Part shown: in pieces, positions 1 to 10,634 of the stretch
How positions within the stretch are numbered: the stretch's first letter is position 1
Layout of the letters: every line of letters starts with the position of its first letter
Assembly: GCF_027596085.1 (NCBI RefSeq)
Contig: NC_072471.1
Span: forward strand, 10,170,358 to 10,234,357
DNA: 64,000 nt
DNA from: Anoplopoma fimbria
Taxonomy: Eukaryota; Chordata; Actinopteri; Perciformes; Anoplopomatidae
Direction of reading: 5' to 3'
Position numbers and translations under genes: made by a program
The notes under the pieces: model-generated
The model's database searches: none
The model's input: the letters and a program-made list of their open reading frames with translations, nothing else
What the model was told of the DNA's origin: nothing

Positions 1-178
1 GAGTCCTTCCCCCAGATGTCGAGCAGATTGAGTGTCTCCTCATCCGACCAGGGAACTTTTGTGTCCGTAACTACTGGGAAAGAACCTTCCTGAGAGTCTA
101 ACATGTAACGAGCAGAGTTAGTCAGAGGCCTGAGTTTAGACGGATCTGACTGATAGCAACCACTGATCAATAAAAAAA
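1..178 (-). CDS. tinf2: tinf2-like exon 9, partial: start of Myb/SANT-like domain
   Basis: Acceptor TTGTGACAG. Open to the window edge. Encodes VFLLISGCYQSDPSKLRPLT, then a stretch ending WSDEETLNLLDIWGKDS. The W-S-DEET-L-L-IW pattern is that of helix 1 of Myb/SANT-like domains seen in MSANTD and ZSCAN-type proteins. The alternative acceptor at TTGATCAG would shift the frame into a stop. Confidence 0.65.
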
Positions 179-3100
179 CTGTCACAAACCTGTATATTCT
201 CCCCATATTGAGATTAGAGGAGATTCACCTGAATTCTCATCATCCACTGACGAATCCCTGTAAAGGTGAAAAAAACACAATAGGATAAAACTGACAGATT
301 GGCTTATACATATTTTTCAAATCTGATCAAAGTGATTTCTCTAACGTTTTTTTGAGAGCATTAACTGTTCCACATAAAGTATTTTCAGAAGATTAAATTG
401 ACAAGAAGTACATGAAGTATCACACATGAACCACAACAAATATTCAACAAGACTTAAGAGTCTACAGAGGTAAATGCTAACATGAGCGACCTAACAAGCT
501 CACAATGGCACAATGCTAACATGCTGATGTTTGGTAGGTTTAATGTTTACTATGTTCACCATCATAGTTTATTTTGGCATTCTGAGATTTGTTAATATCG
601 GTAATCACAAACTACAGCTGAGGCTGATGGGAATGTCATTAGATTTGCAGGTATTTGTTCATACCCAGACGTATTGGACCAATTTGACCTCATCATGGGG
701 CTAAATGAAAAGCCAGGGGCTCACTAAAGTAATGGGATGTTATTGTCTAGCTACAATGAATATTTGTACAAAATATTGTGCCAGTCCATCATGGGGATGT
801 TGAAATATTTCCCAGAATGTGAAAACATTGACACCAATTTATCTGTACTAGATTTCACAGAAATCCATCAAATGGTTGATTAGATATTTCAAACCAGATC
901 AAAGGCGGTGGACCAACAGACGACATTGCCATCCTTAGAGCCATGCCACTAAATGGTTAAAGCGGAATAGAACCACGAGTGATGAAAATAAAACAGAAGT
1001 GATTCCTGCCCACTGAACCAATAAGTAACCCCTCTGTCACGTCTTTGTGTTTAACAAATGACCAAAATGTTTCTGGAAATCTTACAAGAAAGCCGTCGCC
1101 TCCGCAGGCTGTTTTGCGGGAATGTCCACGCCTTCGCTCAGCTTCCTCTTCCTGAGAACCCGCGTTCCTCTCACGCTTTGGTTGTTGTCATTGGCTGCTG
1201 AATCCTTGTCTGCAGTCTCATTAGACTTAGTGAGGTCTATGGTTTCATCGCTTGGTTGTGCACTAACTGAGTCTTGCACTTTCCTCTCCTGAGAAAGTTT
1301 CCGGCCTCTAACCTGCAGCTGCCAGCTGCCCAAGTCTCTTGTCTCCTCCAGTCTTTGTCTCACTGTCTCAGAGCTCCTCCTCATCGCCCTCTCCAGGCTG
1401 CTTGTGTCGAAGAGAGCGTCGAGATTCCCTTTGTGCTCTGAAGGGTTTGAATCTTTGAGAGCAGGTGAGCATGAGGTGGTGTTTGTGACAGATTTGGTCC
1501 CAGGAGGCAGAGACAGTGAGGAGAGGATGCAGTCATCCATCGGTAATAATCTAGGATCTATAATTAAGAAAAATGAAGGTTAATTCCACCCTGGCTTGGT
1601 TCAATAATTATTTAATTTACAAGAATAACTGTCAAATCTATCATAATGCAAAGAGAAAAATTACTGTTTGTTCAAAGTGCATCTTCACTGTCTCTTTCAA
1701 AATTCAGAAGTAGCTTTATTAGTTTTCTCTGCTGCGTGACAAAAAATCTACAGTAAATAACACAATACAAAAATGCTAAATCCTGAGAATTTGTACAATG
1801 AGGACTGGGTGAAAGATTTGACAGATGACAAATTGACATTTGTTTCTGTTTCAGTGTTGACTGTACAATTACAGTCCACAGTACCTTTCTCTTCAAAATG
1901 GCCGAGGTTTCTGTGATGTTCAAGTACACCCTTCATGTCCTCTGGCGGAAAAAAGGATCGTAGACATTCGTCTAGGAATGACGGAGTGTCTCCAAGAAAA
2001 GCTGCCAACTGAGAACAGAGATCAAGTTACTATCTTCAGTAATCCTGCACTCATTCTTTTTTATACTGCCAAATGACTCACGGGGAGTTCAAATAAAAAA
2101 TTGAATCAGTATTATGAAGTGTTGTGTATTTTTCTTGACAAACATACATCATTTTGTGTTTCTAGAAGCTTGAGTTACCGCCAGGAACATGAGCAGTGTC
2201 ACATTTGAACCTGATGCTGCCTTGCTGACCCAAATAAAAAATAATTAGCGTGATAGCCTAATGAACCTTTTTCTTATTTTATAGTATGTTACAGTTACTA
2301 CTCAGACTTCGTTACATTGCTACTCTGCCACTGCTTGGTACAGCAGAGCAGAAGAAGGAAGCAGTCCCCTGGGACACTGTGTTGCACCTGTATCCAGTTA
2401 ACCCCTCTCTATATCTGTCTCTGGGTCAGTGTTGCAGACAGATGAGCCCCTGCACTGTAGTCTGTATGCCACACTCAGTCTGAAAAGAATGTGTGGTTCA
2501 GTTTGGAATAATGCCAGAGCCATTTCCCGTCTATACAATTCTCTGTGTTGCATTCGGTGTATTATGATGGAGGAAGAAAAAGGCAGAGGCAAAATAAGTA
2601 GTGCAGACCTCCCACGGGGCCTGGCAATATCCCCAGGTAGCCTCACATCAACACTGCAGAGGGCAGGTAACAAAATAGGGATATAATGGTAGACCTGTTA
2701 CATAAGCATGAATGTCAGCATCAGTGAGGCTGAAGAAAGGCCTTAATAGAAGCAATAGAGTAAGGTCATAGGGCCACTTATATCAGTTTTAAGCTTTTGA
2801 GTCTAAATGTAGACAGTATATGTCATGCAAATTCAGACATGAGTTCATCAGATATGTTGGTGACATTCAAACACATAAATAACGATATATTTATTCCCAC
2901 AAGATTAATATAACAGATGACATCTGCATTTGAAGGAATATGATATGGTAATTTGCAGTGTCATTTTTACGTGACAAATAAAGGACATGGCAGATTCACA
3001 CACGATTAAAATCACAGACGACTTCTGCATTTTTTTTTTTTTTACAAATTACTAGAGGTCCTCAGGTTATATTAGTCCCACGCCAATAGGGCATAAGACC

Positions 3101-5710
3101 AACCAAGACATTTGAATTATCACAAGCTGGTTTAAGTTAAGAAAAGTGTAACACAAATAACTCAAGGTAGATTATCATTATCAGGGAATTAGATAATGAT
3201 AATATGTGACAAGCTAGAGTTCAAAAGAAACATGGCACCTGTGTGAAGTCTGGAGCTGGCAGCAGCTCCTCCAGTCTTGATATGAACTCCCACACCAGCA
3301 TCTCAAGTGCTGCATCATACTTTGGCCCAAAATACACAGGGAATATTTCCTGCAAATGAGAAAGACAGACAGACAGATTTAGAGAGAGAGAAGAGAGAGA
3401 GAGAGAGAGTTGCATTGAGTTAGTGTATTGTGTACAAGAAAAAATGGAAATAGGATCAGGAAAATTAGGCAAAAATGAAGTAAAACAACGCAACATGGTG
3501 CGAGTGTTGTCTCACTTCAAAAAAATATTTTCTTTCCGAGGGATCCTCCAGTAATGAATGCACCAACTCCACAAAGTTCACCTCCGATTCCTCCACCTGG
3601 TTTATGGTTACCTGTTATACACACACATACACACATACACACTTTTATAACTCAAAACAAAAAGAAAACTACTGTTCCCAACAGTCGTGAGACTCAGCAG
3701 TCATAACTGACCCACTTAACTTCCCCACCAGAAAGAAAACAGCTTTAGGTTTGACAACGACAGTTTACTCACATGGTGATCCTTGGCCGTGCTGACGGGA
3801 GCTTTAATTCTGTCCAGATGTGGCTGAATAGTCTGCATGTCCACTGGGTGCTCACCTCGACACATGTCCAGAACCAGCTGGATGTGCACACACACATAAA
3901 CAACAGTCCTGGTTTATAAACCTCCTGGTGTAACACTGGACTACAACTACTGTAGAACTGTTCTTTTATCTTTTCTCTATTTTCTGTGTTGTACATTATA
4001 AATGATGTTTGAATTCATTTTCAGTGTTGGACCTGTTGCTGCTCTGCCCACCTGATTTAGAGGAGAATATATGAAATAAATACAGATATATGGGCGATAC
4101 TATAATCACATCACTCATCATCTATTTAATAAGACTGTTTATACATTTGAAATAGTCCTCTTAAACATGTCTGTAGACAAATACCTAAAATAATTACAAA
4201 TGTCACCTCAGTGTGATAAAAAGTGACTGTATTACTGACCCTGGCCCTGAGTCCCAGGATGAGCTGAGCCCTCTGACTATAGCTCATCAGCTCTGGGACC
4301 AGTTCCGTCACCATGGTAACAAACTCCTCCAGCATCCCGTAGTGGTCCACAAGTCCCTGCTGCACTACTTGCCACACTGCGGCTGACAACAGCTGCAAGG
4401 GCGGGGCCAAGAGACGTAGATGTTGGACTGGAAGATCATTACCTGAGGGGGGAGGAAGAGGAGTAAAAGTGAAAACCAAGGAAGTGTCAACATTTCATGT
4501 AACTGACAATTAAGTTATTTTGATACAGCCTGTTATTATCTAAAGAGGATTAATGTGCATTAACAAGCCACAGTGAGTGTTTCAAATTACCCATAACCTG
4601 ATAAGAAACAGGAGCAGGAGTAAACAACCCAAGGCAGGTAACCCAATAATAACCAGGTAACATGAAACACCTGCACAGGTCTCAATTGACTGCATTTGAT
4701 TTATGGTTCATATTCCTTATCAGAGCTCTTTTCTTAATTAGTTTAGGAAACATGTCAATAGGGTAGGGCAATTTGATTATTGACAATACAACTTGGCCAC
4801 ACTTGTTGTTTTCTTTGAAAAATTGGAAATATTTGTTTTGTATATAACTTGTCCGTCAGTGTGACAGAGTGCTTTTATCTGGGACAGGCAAAAAAACAGA
4901 CATGACCAAATTTGATTATAATATCACAAAATAAAATGGCATAAACTGTAATAGAGGATTCTATCAGGATTGCTTACTCCTACTTGTGAAAGGGAAATAT
5001 CTCAATGCAACATACTTAAACGAAATATGTATTTAATGGTTCACATTTAGGGATGATGGCTACATAATGTAGCTTCTCTAACATGCAGTACTGGATTTTC
5101 ATGATGATTATGCTGCGGCAGAAGGAAACAGTTCCATTAACAATATCTGCTGTAGTATACACACAGTAGCTGTTCAAACATTGACCTGCTAGACCACAAT
5201 CTCTCTGGTAAGAGGCAGGCTGTTGTATATTTTGTTTTAGTTGTTTGGACAAGTGATCCAAAGTCCACTTCATAACAGTCAAAACAACAGTTGCAGTTTA
5301 CTTACAACAGCACATATAATTAATCTGCACTTCAACGGATATTTTTGTCAACAACTACACATTACATACTGGCCATGGGCACACTATATGCATAAGTGAA
5401 CTTGGTTTATTGTGGCAAAGTGCCATCTGAAATAATGACATGACAGTGCTGCTCTCAGGTGCACTGACAACAGCATCCATCAGATTCAAAACAAACTCAC
5501 ATCTTGTTGAACGCCTGAACCGAGCAGCCTATTGCATTTCAAAAAAAGAACTATAATAAAGGTGCAGATCCATATTAAAAGCAAACTATTCCAGCAGATC
5601 ATTGAGCCTCTGATGGAGGGATGGAAATAAATCAGCACTTGGGATAGAAACACTGCAGAGATATCTAACAGAACATAAGCAGTGGATGTAAGGTCACTGT
5701 AAACTCATTG

Positions 5711-5782
<72 letters not shown>

Positions 5783-5868
5783 TCTGGGATCATTATAAAA
5801 AAACGGGATGTTTTTTCATTACACGCACCTCGACTGGTTCCACTTTCAGTTCCCCTTTTTATTTCCAT
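1..5868 (-). CDS. tinf2: TIN2-like shelterin protein, multi-exon, 3' end beyond window
   Basis: TIN2 bridges TRF1, TRF2 and TPP1 at telomeres in the nucleus. Exons (minus order): 5868-5829, 4442-4240, 3877-3773, 3611-3516, 3349-3239, 2008-1885, 1557-1086, 257-229, 178-1 (continues). All borders are GT/AG and phases join without a stop, giving about 452 residues so far. The start ATG directly follows an in-frame TAA, so no longer start exists in this exon. The N-terminal ~220 residues match the TINF2_N fold as I know it from human TIN2: SAAVWQVVQQGLVDHYG parallels the human AAASWQVV segment, and ALEMLVWEFISRLEELLPAP parallels the human segment ending in CQLEKALPTP. A charged, Ser/Thr-rich linker follows (exon 7), then a segment with WSDEETLNLLDIWGKDS, typical of Myb/SANT-like (trihelix-type) domains. 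No FxLxP TRF1-binding motif is visible yet. It could instead be a fish paralogue carrying a TINF2_N domain rather than the strict orthologue. Confidence 0.82.
229..257 (-). CDS. tinf2: tinf2-like micro-exon 8
   Basis: 29 nt between acceptor CTTTACAG and donor GTGAAT. Takes two bases from exon 7 and leaves one, giving DSSVDDENS. The phase match on both sides is the support; the length makes it easy to miss. Confidence 0.6.
470..880 (+). repeat. degenerate interspersed repeat in tinf2 intron
   Basis: Carries phrases such as CTGATGGGAATGTCATTAGA and GATTTCACAGAAATCCATC that recur, reversed, at 63185-63735 and in part at 28790-29320. All three are decayed copies of one family of several hundred bases. 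The class is unknown to me; no terminal repeats were found. Confidence 0.6.
1086..1557 (-). CDS. tinf2: tinf2-like exon 7 (linker)
   Basis: 472 nt, acceptor AATTATAG, donor GTAAGA. Opens DPRLLPMDDCILSSLSLPPG, then a low-complexity, Ser/Thr/Lys-rich linker with a basic patch (RVLRKRK) that could act in nuclear import. If the donor is not used, translation reads one more Leu and stops at TAA (1084-1082), which overlaps the donor itself. Confidence 0.78.
1885..2008 (-). CDS. tinf2: tinf2-like exon 6
   Basis: 124 nt, acceptor GTTCTCAG, donor GTACTG, leaves one base. Encodes LAAFLGDTPSFLDECLRSFF and ends GHFEEK; this is the C-terminal end of the folded N-terminal region. Confidence 0.78.
2040..3215. 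other. tinf2 intron 5, nothing else seen
   Basis: AT-rich intron between exons 5 and 6. The short open frames at 2286-2686 lie on both strands and show no domain or splice support. Confidence 0.6.
3239..3349 (-). CDS. tinf2: tinf2-like exon 5
   Basis: 111 nt, acceptor TTTGCAG, donor GTGCCA (weak). Encodes EIFPVYFGPKYDAALEMLVW followed by a Leu-rich helix and LLPAPDFTQ, matching the human segment around [20 protein letters not shown]. Confidence 0.82.
3363..3410. repeat. GACA/GA microsatellite
   Basis: GACAGACAGACAG followed by an imperfect GA run in the tinf2 intron just upstream (minus sense) of exon 5. On the transcript it adds a CT-rich tract near the exon 5 acceptor. Confidence 0.85.
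3516..3611 (-). CDS. tinf2: tinf2-like exon 4
   Basis: 96 nt, phase 0 at both ends, acceptor ATAACAG, donor GTGAGA. Encodes an acidic helical stretch with VNFVELVHSLLEDPSERKYF. Confidence 0.78.
3773..3877 (-). CDS. tinf2: tinf2-like exon 3
   Basis: 105 nt, phase 0 at both ends, acceptor CATCCAG, donor GTGAGT. Encodes LVLDMCRGEHPVDMQTIQPH and onward, lining up with the human helix VVELILQGRPW. Confidence 0.8.
4240..4442 (-). CDS. tinf2: tinf2-like exon 2 (TINF2_N start)
   Basis: 203 nt after acceptor CCCCTCAG, ending before donor GTCAGT. Encodes LLSAAVWQVVQQGLVDHYG and a helical stretch ending LILGLRAR, matching the first helices of the TIN2 N-terminal domain. This is the most recognisable exon. 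Confidence 0.85.
4443..5828. other. tinf2 intron 1
   Basis: About 1.4 kb first intron, AT-rich, with the CA microsatellite near its 5' end. No other structure seen. Confidence 0.55.
5714..5780. repeat. (CA)n microsatellite
   Basis: About 33 uninterrupted AC/CA dinucleotides in tinf2 intron 1, about 50 bases past the exon 1 donor. Produces a long artificial Cys-Val open frame. Confidence 0.97.
5829..5868 (-). CDS. tinf2: tinf2-like exon 1 (start codon)
   Basis: Encodes MEIKRGTESGTSR plus one base. The ATG is preceded immediately by in-frame TAA. The donor is GTGCGT. The leftover G joins GT of exon 2 to make Gly, so the phase fits. A short hydrophilic leader is plausible but has no visible homology, so this exon rests on splice logic alone. 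Confidence 0.6.
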
Positions 5869-6368
5869 TTAAGAGCTGACAGGAAAAAAAAAGAAAAACG
5901 TGCAGATGTCCCCCCACTTCGGGTTGTAGCGATCAGGAACAAAAAAATATCAGACCGCCTAATAAATGAATTGTGCTATTTTATGATCTTTAAAACATCC
6001 ATCAGCGATCGCCAACCCACAAAAACGCGAGTGCAGTTTTTGCAGGAAGCACTGACAGGCTCTTGTTTTTTTTAAATCTCGCTTCAGGAGGAGATACAGA
6101 ACAAAGGTTTCTGGTCTCATCCGCCTCAGTCCAGATCACGGCAAGCCCTCTTTCCTGGTTGGCTGACGAAGACCGGATCAACCAGGCAATTCAGATTTCC
6201 AGACTAGATGGCGCCATTGTCTTTCCATTTATCAAAGGTCTGCTGTGGATGTTCATTTTTATAGAAATATGCACTATAATACTGAAGTATGCGTGTAATA
6301 ACACTGCATTATATGTAAGGGGTGCTGCATTCAAAATTGTACTTTTACACAAACAGCTCTTTTAAATC
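5869..6368 (-). promoter_or_regulatory. presumed 5' UTR/promoter side of tinf2-like gene
   Basis: Lies just upstream of the ATG exon. It has a few CpGs (around GCGATCGCC and ACGCGAG near 6005-6030) but no clear TATA box. The call rests on position only. The 100-codon open frame at 6063-6365 has no recognisable features. Confidence 0.3.
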
Positions 6369-6459
6369 TTAATATGCAAAGAAACTAAAAAACTAGACCA
6401 GTCAGACAAATGTAGTAAAAGCATGCATGGTTAAAGCAGCACAAAATAAAAATACTTAA
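6369..6459 (+). repeat. left copy of ~90-bp direct repeat flanking MITE
   Basis: Begins TTAATATGCAAAG and ends AAAATACTTAA. A second copy lies at 6673-6760, about 90% identical by eye. Confidence 0.85.
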
Positions 6460-6672
6460 CCCTTTCATGCATAGAGGTCACTACAGTGGACAGCTATTCA
6501 AATGTTGTTTTCTTGTATATGCATGGGTTTTGATGGCATAGTTGCACATCAGCCACTACAGTGAGCGCTATTGTAGTGGCTGATGTGCAACTAAGCCATC
6601 AAAACCCATGCATATACAAGAAAACAACATTTGAATAGCTGTCCACTGTAGTGACCTCTATGCATGAAAGGG
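6460..6672. mobile_element. palindromic MITE at TTAA (piggyBac-like)
   Basis: Two 101-bp arms (6460-6560 and 6572-6672) are inverted complements with a single mismatch around an 11-bp loop. The ends are CCCTTTCATGC and its complement, and TTAA borders both sides (6456-6459, 6673-6676). TTAA target duplication plus CCC ends fits non-autonomous piggyBac elements. There is no coding capacity. The near-perfect arms suggest recent insertion or arm correction. Confidence 0.85.
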
Positions 6673-6760
6673 TTAATATGCAAAGTAACCAAAAACTAGA
6701 CGAGTCAAACAAATGTAGTAAAAGCATTCAAGTTTAAAGCAGCACAAAATAAAAATACTT
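6673..6760 (+). repeat. right copy of ~90-bp direct repeat flanking MITE
   Basis: TTAATATGCAAAG to AAAATACTT, matching 6369-6457. Its first four bases are also the right TTAA of the MITE. Confidence 0.85.
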
Positions 6761-8269
6761 CAGTTGAGTTCATTATTTGAGTTAATGTACTTTATTGCTT
6801 TCCACCACTGTATGTATATATTTATGTGTGTATGAATCGACAGTCATCTGTTTGCTGTATGTATCTTTGCAATCTTTTCTTTAATAAATTGAGTTGTTGT
6901 GCTGCGTACTGAACTTTTACCCCCTCTCGCTCACACGAAGAGCACCCGGGGCAGGATGTGAGTCTAACCATGGAGCAAAATATGATAAGGACACATCTGC
7001 AGGATCAGCCAGGACTCTGGAGAACTTCCTTCCCATTAGTGAGGTCCATTAAAGCCTTCCTGCTCAGCCCTGTCTGCAGACTTTTACTATAAAACAATCT
7101 CTAAAACCTTTCTCTAGCTGAAATGGCAAGAATGGTGTTTTAGATTATTAGATTTATAGAATATGTGACAAGGAGCACTGTTTAATTTAACTTAAGTACT
7201 TCTGTTTCAGTACAGAGGTATACCCAGCATTACGTACTTTAAGTATTAAAAGTAAAACTACTGGGTATGCAGAATGTTCCTTTTCAATGTGTTGTTATAG
7301 GACTAAATTAAATAATCACTCTCATTTGAAATGACATCCAGATCATTCGTTTAAAGAGAATGCAATTTATTTGAAGATAAATAGGTTTACCTCAGCACCT
7401 GTCTTGCTAATTTCACCCATCTATGTCTGTGTTTGTATACATATATATGTACATATATAAGGTTGTTATGTGATAAAAAATAAAAAAAAAGATATTCAAT
7501 TCCTTGCTCATTATCTTCAAGTCATCAAAATGAGACCTCTTATTTTGAAAACAAGGAACCGGAAGTGCTAACTAAGGACTTTTGATTATTTGCCTAAAAC
7601 TTTAGCTTTAGTTCCCTGCCCCAATGAACTCCAGATAAAAGCATTTGGGGATGTTGTATATGAAGTATTGTGGAATAAAACGTTCTTTCAAGCTCTCATC
7701 TCTGTTAAATTCAGAGATGAGTTTGGGTCGTTGTAACATTGCTCCCCCCGGAATAAACACGGACAGGAGTATACAGGATGGGCAACAAGCTCATTTTGCA
7801 CATTACCGCCACCTGCTGCTTCGGAGTGTGGAACAGAAACTACCCATTAATCGTGTCTCTATTATAAAATCAAAGACAATGATACTGCATGCATTTGATA
7901 AATTAATTATCTTTGGATTGAATTATTTGTCTTCATAATAAAACAAATGTTGAACTCCAGCTGCCCATCATTCTTAAATTATAACAGCCTGAAACAACAT
8001 TTCATCTGTATGGAAGTTCTTGCAATGTTATGTGGACAAGAAATAATAATATGAAAGTGGCTGTTTTGATAATAGTTCAAGTAAATTATAAAACACCAAA
8101 AATTTCTGTTTCCAGCTATGACGGTTTGTTACTTAATTGCTCATTGTAAATGAAATATCGTTGGGTTTTGGAAAGTTATGTCGACAAAGCAAAAATCTCT
8201 AAGGTTCTATGAAGTACATTTTCAAACAATTTATTGAATAATTGAGAAAATAATGGTTATTAGAAATAC
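6761..8269. other. AT-rich gene-free stretch with MITE remnant
   Basis: At 7190-7330 there is a decayed match (ACTTAAGTACTT, GTAAAACTACTGGGTATGCA) to the ACTTAAGTA-type repeat also seen at 34.3-34.9 kb. A short TA/TG-rich run lies at 7435-7460. Nothing else seen. Confidence 0.5.
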
Positions 8270-8353
8270 ACTGGTAAAGAATAGAACAAAGGGAATTTCC
8301 TTCAATAAATGATCAAGGTGTCAGAAAATTGTGTTAAGTAAATCAAATAATAA
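8270..8353 (-). repeat. diverged tRNA-Glu array spacer before gap
   Basis: ACACTGGTAAAGAATAGAAC through GAAAATTGTGTTAAGTAAAT lines up with the array spacer ACACTGGCAGGGAATAGAAC through AAAATTGTGTTAAGTAAAT (for example 12019-12096). Several substitutions and small indels mark it as older. No tRNA body is recognisable on its left. Confidence 0.75.
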
Positions 8354-8453
8354 NNNNNNNNNNNNNNNNNNNNNNNNNNNNNNNNNNNNNNNNNNNNNNN
8401 NNNNNNNNNNNNNNNNNNNNNNNNNNNNNNNNNNNNNNNNNNNNNNNNNNNNN
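8354..8453. other. assembly gap (100 N)
   Basis: Exactly 100 N, a conventional placeholder for unknown length. It falls between array-like spacer and satellite, so repeat units are probably missing here. Confidence 0.99.
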
Positions 8454-8780
8454 TTATCTGGAGCGGCTCATCCTCCTGTATGCCGGTGTGCCGGATTACG
8501 GTGTTTTCACGGTACCGGTACCCGGTGGACGGCGCTCAACCTCCTAAGCTAGCATAGCTAGGAGGAGGTTGAGCCGTCTGGGAAGCTAGAGGAGCGTCGA
8601 TGGGAATCCCGGTGACGGCCCGAGAAATGAGTTCCGGCGATCACCGCGCATTTGCATGCCCGGTAGATTTATTTATTTATTTATTTTTTAATTTTAATTT
8701 TATTTCTTTTTTAATTTTAATTTTTTTTTTTTAATTCAATAACTTTATTGAAGACATTTTGTTCATACATATAAAACACA

Positions 8781-8783
8781 ATA

Positions 8784-8822
<39 letters not shown>
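8781..8822. repeat. (TA)n tract
   Basis: Nearly uninterrupted AT dinucleotides inside the first satellite unit; not present in the later units. Confidence 0.95.
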
Positions 8823-8825
<3 letters not shown>

Positions 8826-8887
8826 CATTTTCAAGTTCTTATTTTTAAGATCTTAGAATTGATGCCACGAAAGCTGAAACATCATCT

Positions 8888-9077
8888 ATTATCTTTATTT
8901 AATGTTTTTATTCTATTCATTTAGTATTTCATTATCTTTATTAAATGTTATATTCTCTTTATTTTAATGTTTCATTATCTTTATTTAATGTTTTATTCTC
9001 TTTATTTAATGTTTCATTATCTTTATTTAATGTTTCATTCTCTTTATTTAATGTTTTATTATCTTTATTTAATGTTT
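8888..9077. repeat. TTTAATGTTT minisatellite
   Basis: Alternating TTATCTTTATTTAATGTTT and TTCTCTTTATTTAATGTTT copies, about 8 in a row. Later satellite units keep only one or two, so this is a local expansion. Confidence 0.85.
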
Positions 9078-10591
9078 CGTGTTTGTCACAGTAGCGGTGC
9101 AGTGACGTAACGTCATGATGTTTTCACGGATGTTTCCACGGACGGCTCATCCTCCTGTATATCGGTGTGCCGGATTACCGGTGTTTTTCACGGTACCGGT
9201 ACTGCGGGAAATAATGCTCAACTTCTCCTAGCTGGGCATAGCTAGAGAAGGTTGGTCGGGCTCGGGGAGCTGAGGGAGCTATCCTGGTAGAATCCTGGTG
9301 ACCGGAAATAGGTTCGCGAATACCGCGATTGCATGCCGGGTATTATTATTATTTTTTTATTATTTTTTTTTTAATTCAATAACTTCTTTGAGACACAGCT
9401 ATATTGTTTGTTCATACATATAAACGAAAGATCATTATCTTTATTTTATGTTTTATTTTCTTTATTTAATGTTTCGTGTTTGTCACAGTAGCGGTGCAGT
9501 GACGAATGTCATGATGTTTTCACCGGATGTTTCACTGGACGGCTCATCCTCCTGTATGCGGTGCCGGACCACCGGTGTTTTTCCGCGGATACCGGTGGGC
9601 CGGAGCTCAACCTCCTATAGCTAGCATAGCTAGAGGAGGTTGAGCCGTCTGGGAGCTAGAGGAGCGTCCCTGCAGATCGGTGACCAGGAAAAATAGGTTC
9701 CGCGATCACCCGCATTGCATGCCAGGTAGATTTTATTTTTTTATTTTTTTATTTATTATTTTTTTTTTTAGATTCAATAACTTTATTGAGACATTTGTTC
9801 ATACATATAAGCGAAAGATCATTATCTTTATTTAATGTTTTATTCTCTTTATTTAATATTTCGTGTTTGTCACAGTAGCGGTGCAGTGACGTAATGTCAT
9901 GATGTTTTCACGGATGTTTCACTGGACGGCTCATCCTCCTGTATACCGGTGTGCCGGATTACCGGTGTTTTTCACGGTACCGGTACCGGTGGACCGGCCA
10001 GCTCCTATAGCTAGCATCCTAGAGGAGGTTAGCTAGCATAGCTAGAGGAGGTTGAGCCGTCCGGGAGCTAGAGGAGCCGTCCCGGTAGAATCCCGGTGAC
10101 CGGGAAATAGGTTCCGGCGATCACCGCGCATTGCATGCCGGGTAGATTTTATTTATTTATTTATTTTTTAATTGTTTTTTTTATTCAATAACGTTATTGA
10201 GACATTTGTTTGAAATAGGTTCCGGTTATCACCGCGCATTGCATGCCAATTTTATTTACTTTATTGAGACATTTGTTTGAAATAGGTTTCACCGCGCATT
10301 GCATTCAGGTAGATTTTATTTATTTATTTATTTTTTATTTTAATTTTTTTTTTTTTTTTTTTAAATTCAATAACTTTATTGAGACATTTGTTCATACATA
10401 TAAACGAAAGATCATTATCTTTATTTAATGTTTTATTCTCTGTGTTTAATGTTTCGTGTTTGTCACAGTAGCGGTGCAGTGACGTAATGTCATGATGTTT
10501 TCACGGATGTTTCACTGGACGGCTCATCCTCCTGTATACCGGTGTGCCGGATTACCGGTGTTTTTCACGGTACCGGTACCGGTGGACCGCC

Positions 10592-10634
10592 GGCTCAACC
10601 TCCTCTAGCTAGCATAGCTAGAGGAGGTTGAGCC
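10592..10634. repeat. perfect 43-bp palindrome of the satellite unit
   Basis: A 20-bp arm (GGCTCAACCTCC...) and its exact complement around GCA. Versions occur in the other units near 8537, 9226 (decayed), 9604, 10000-10050, 11064 and 11467. It could form a cruciform or an RNA hairpin. Confidence 0.9.

Noticed and set aside
2286..2686. Overlapping frames on both strands in tinf2 intron 5
   Set aside because: No splice sites in phase with the gene, no domain.
5665..5710. Long Cys-Val frame past the tinf2 exon 1
   Set aside because: Translation of the (CA)n microsatellite; the true exon ends at the GTGCGT donor at 5828.
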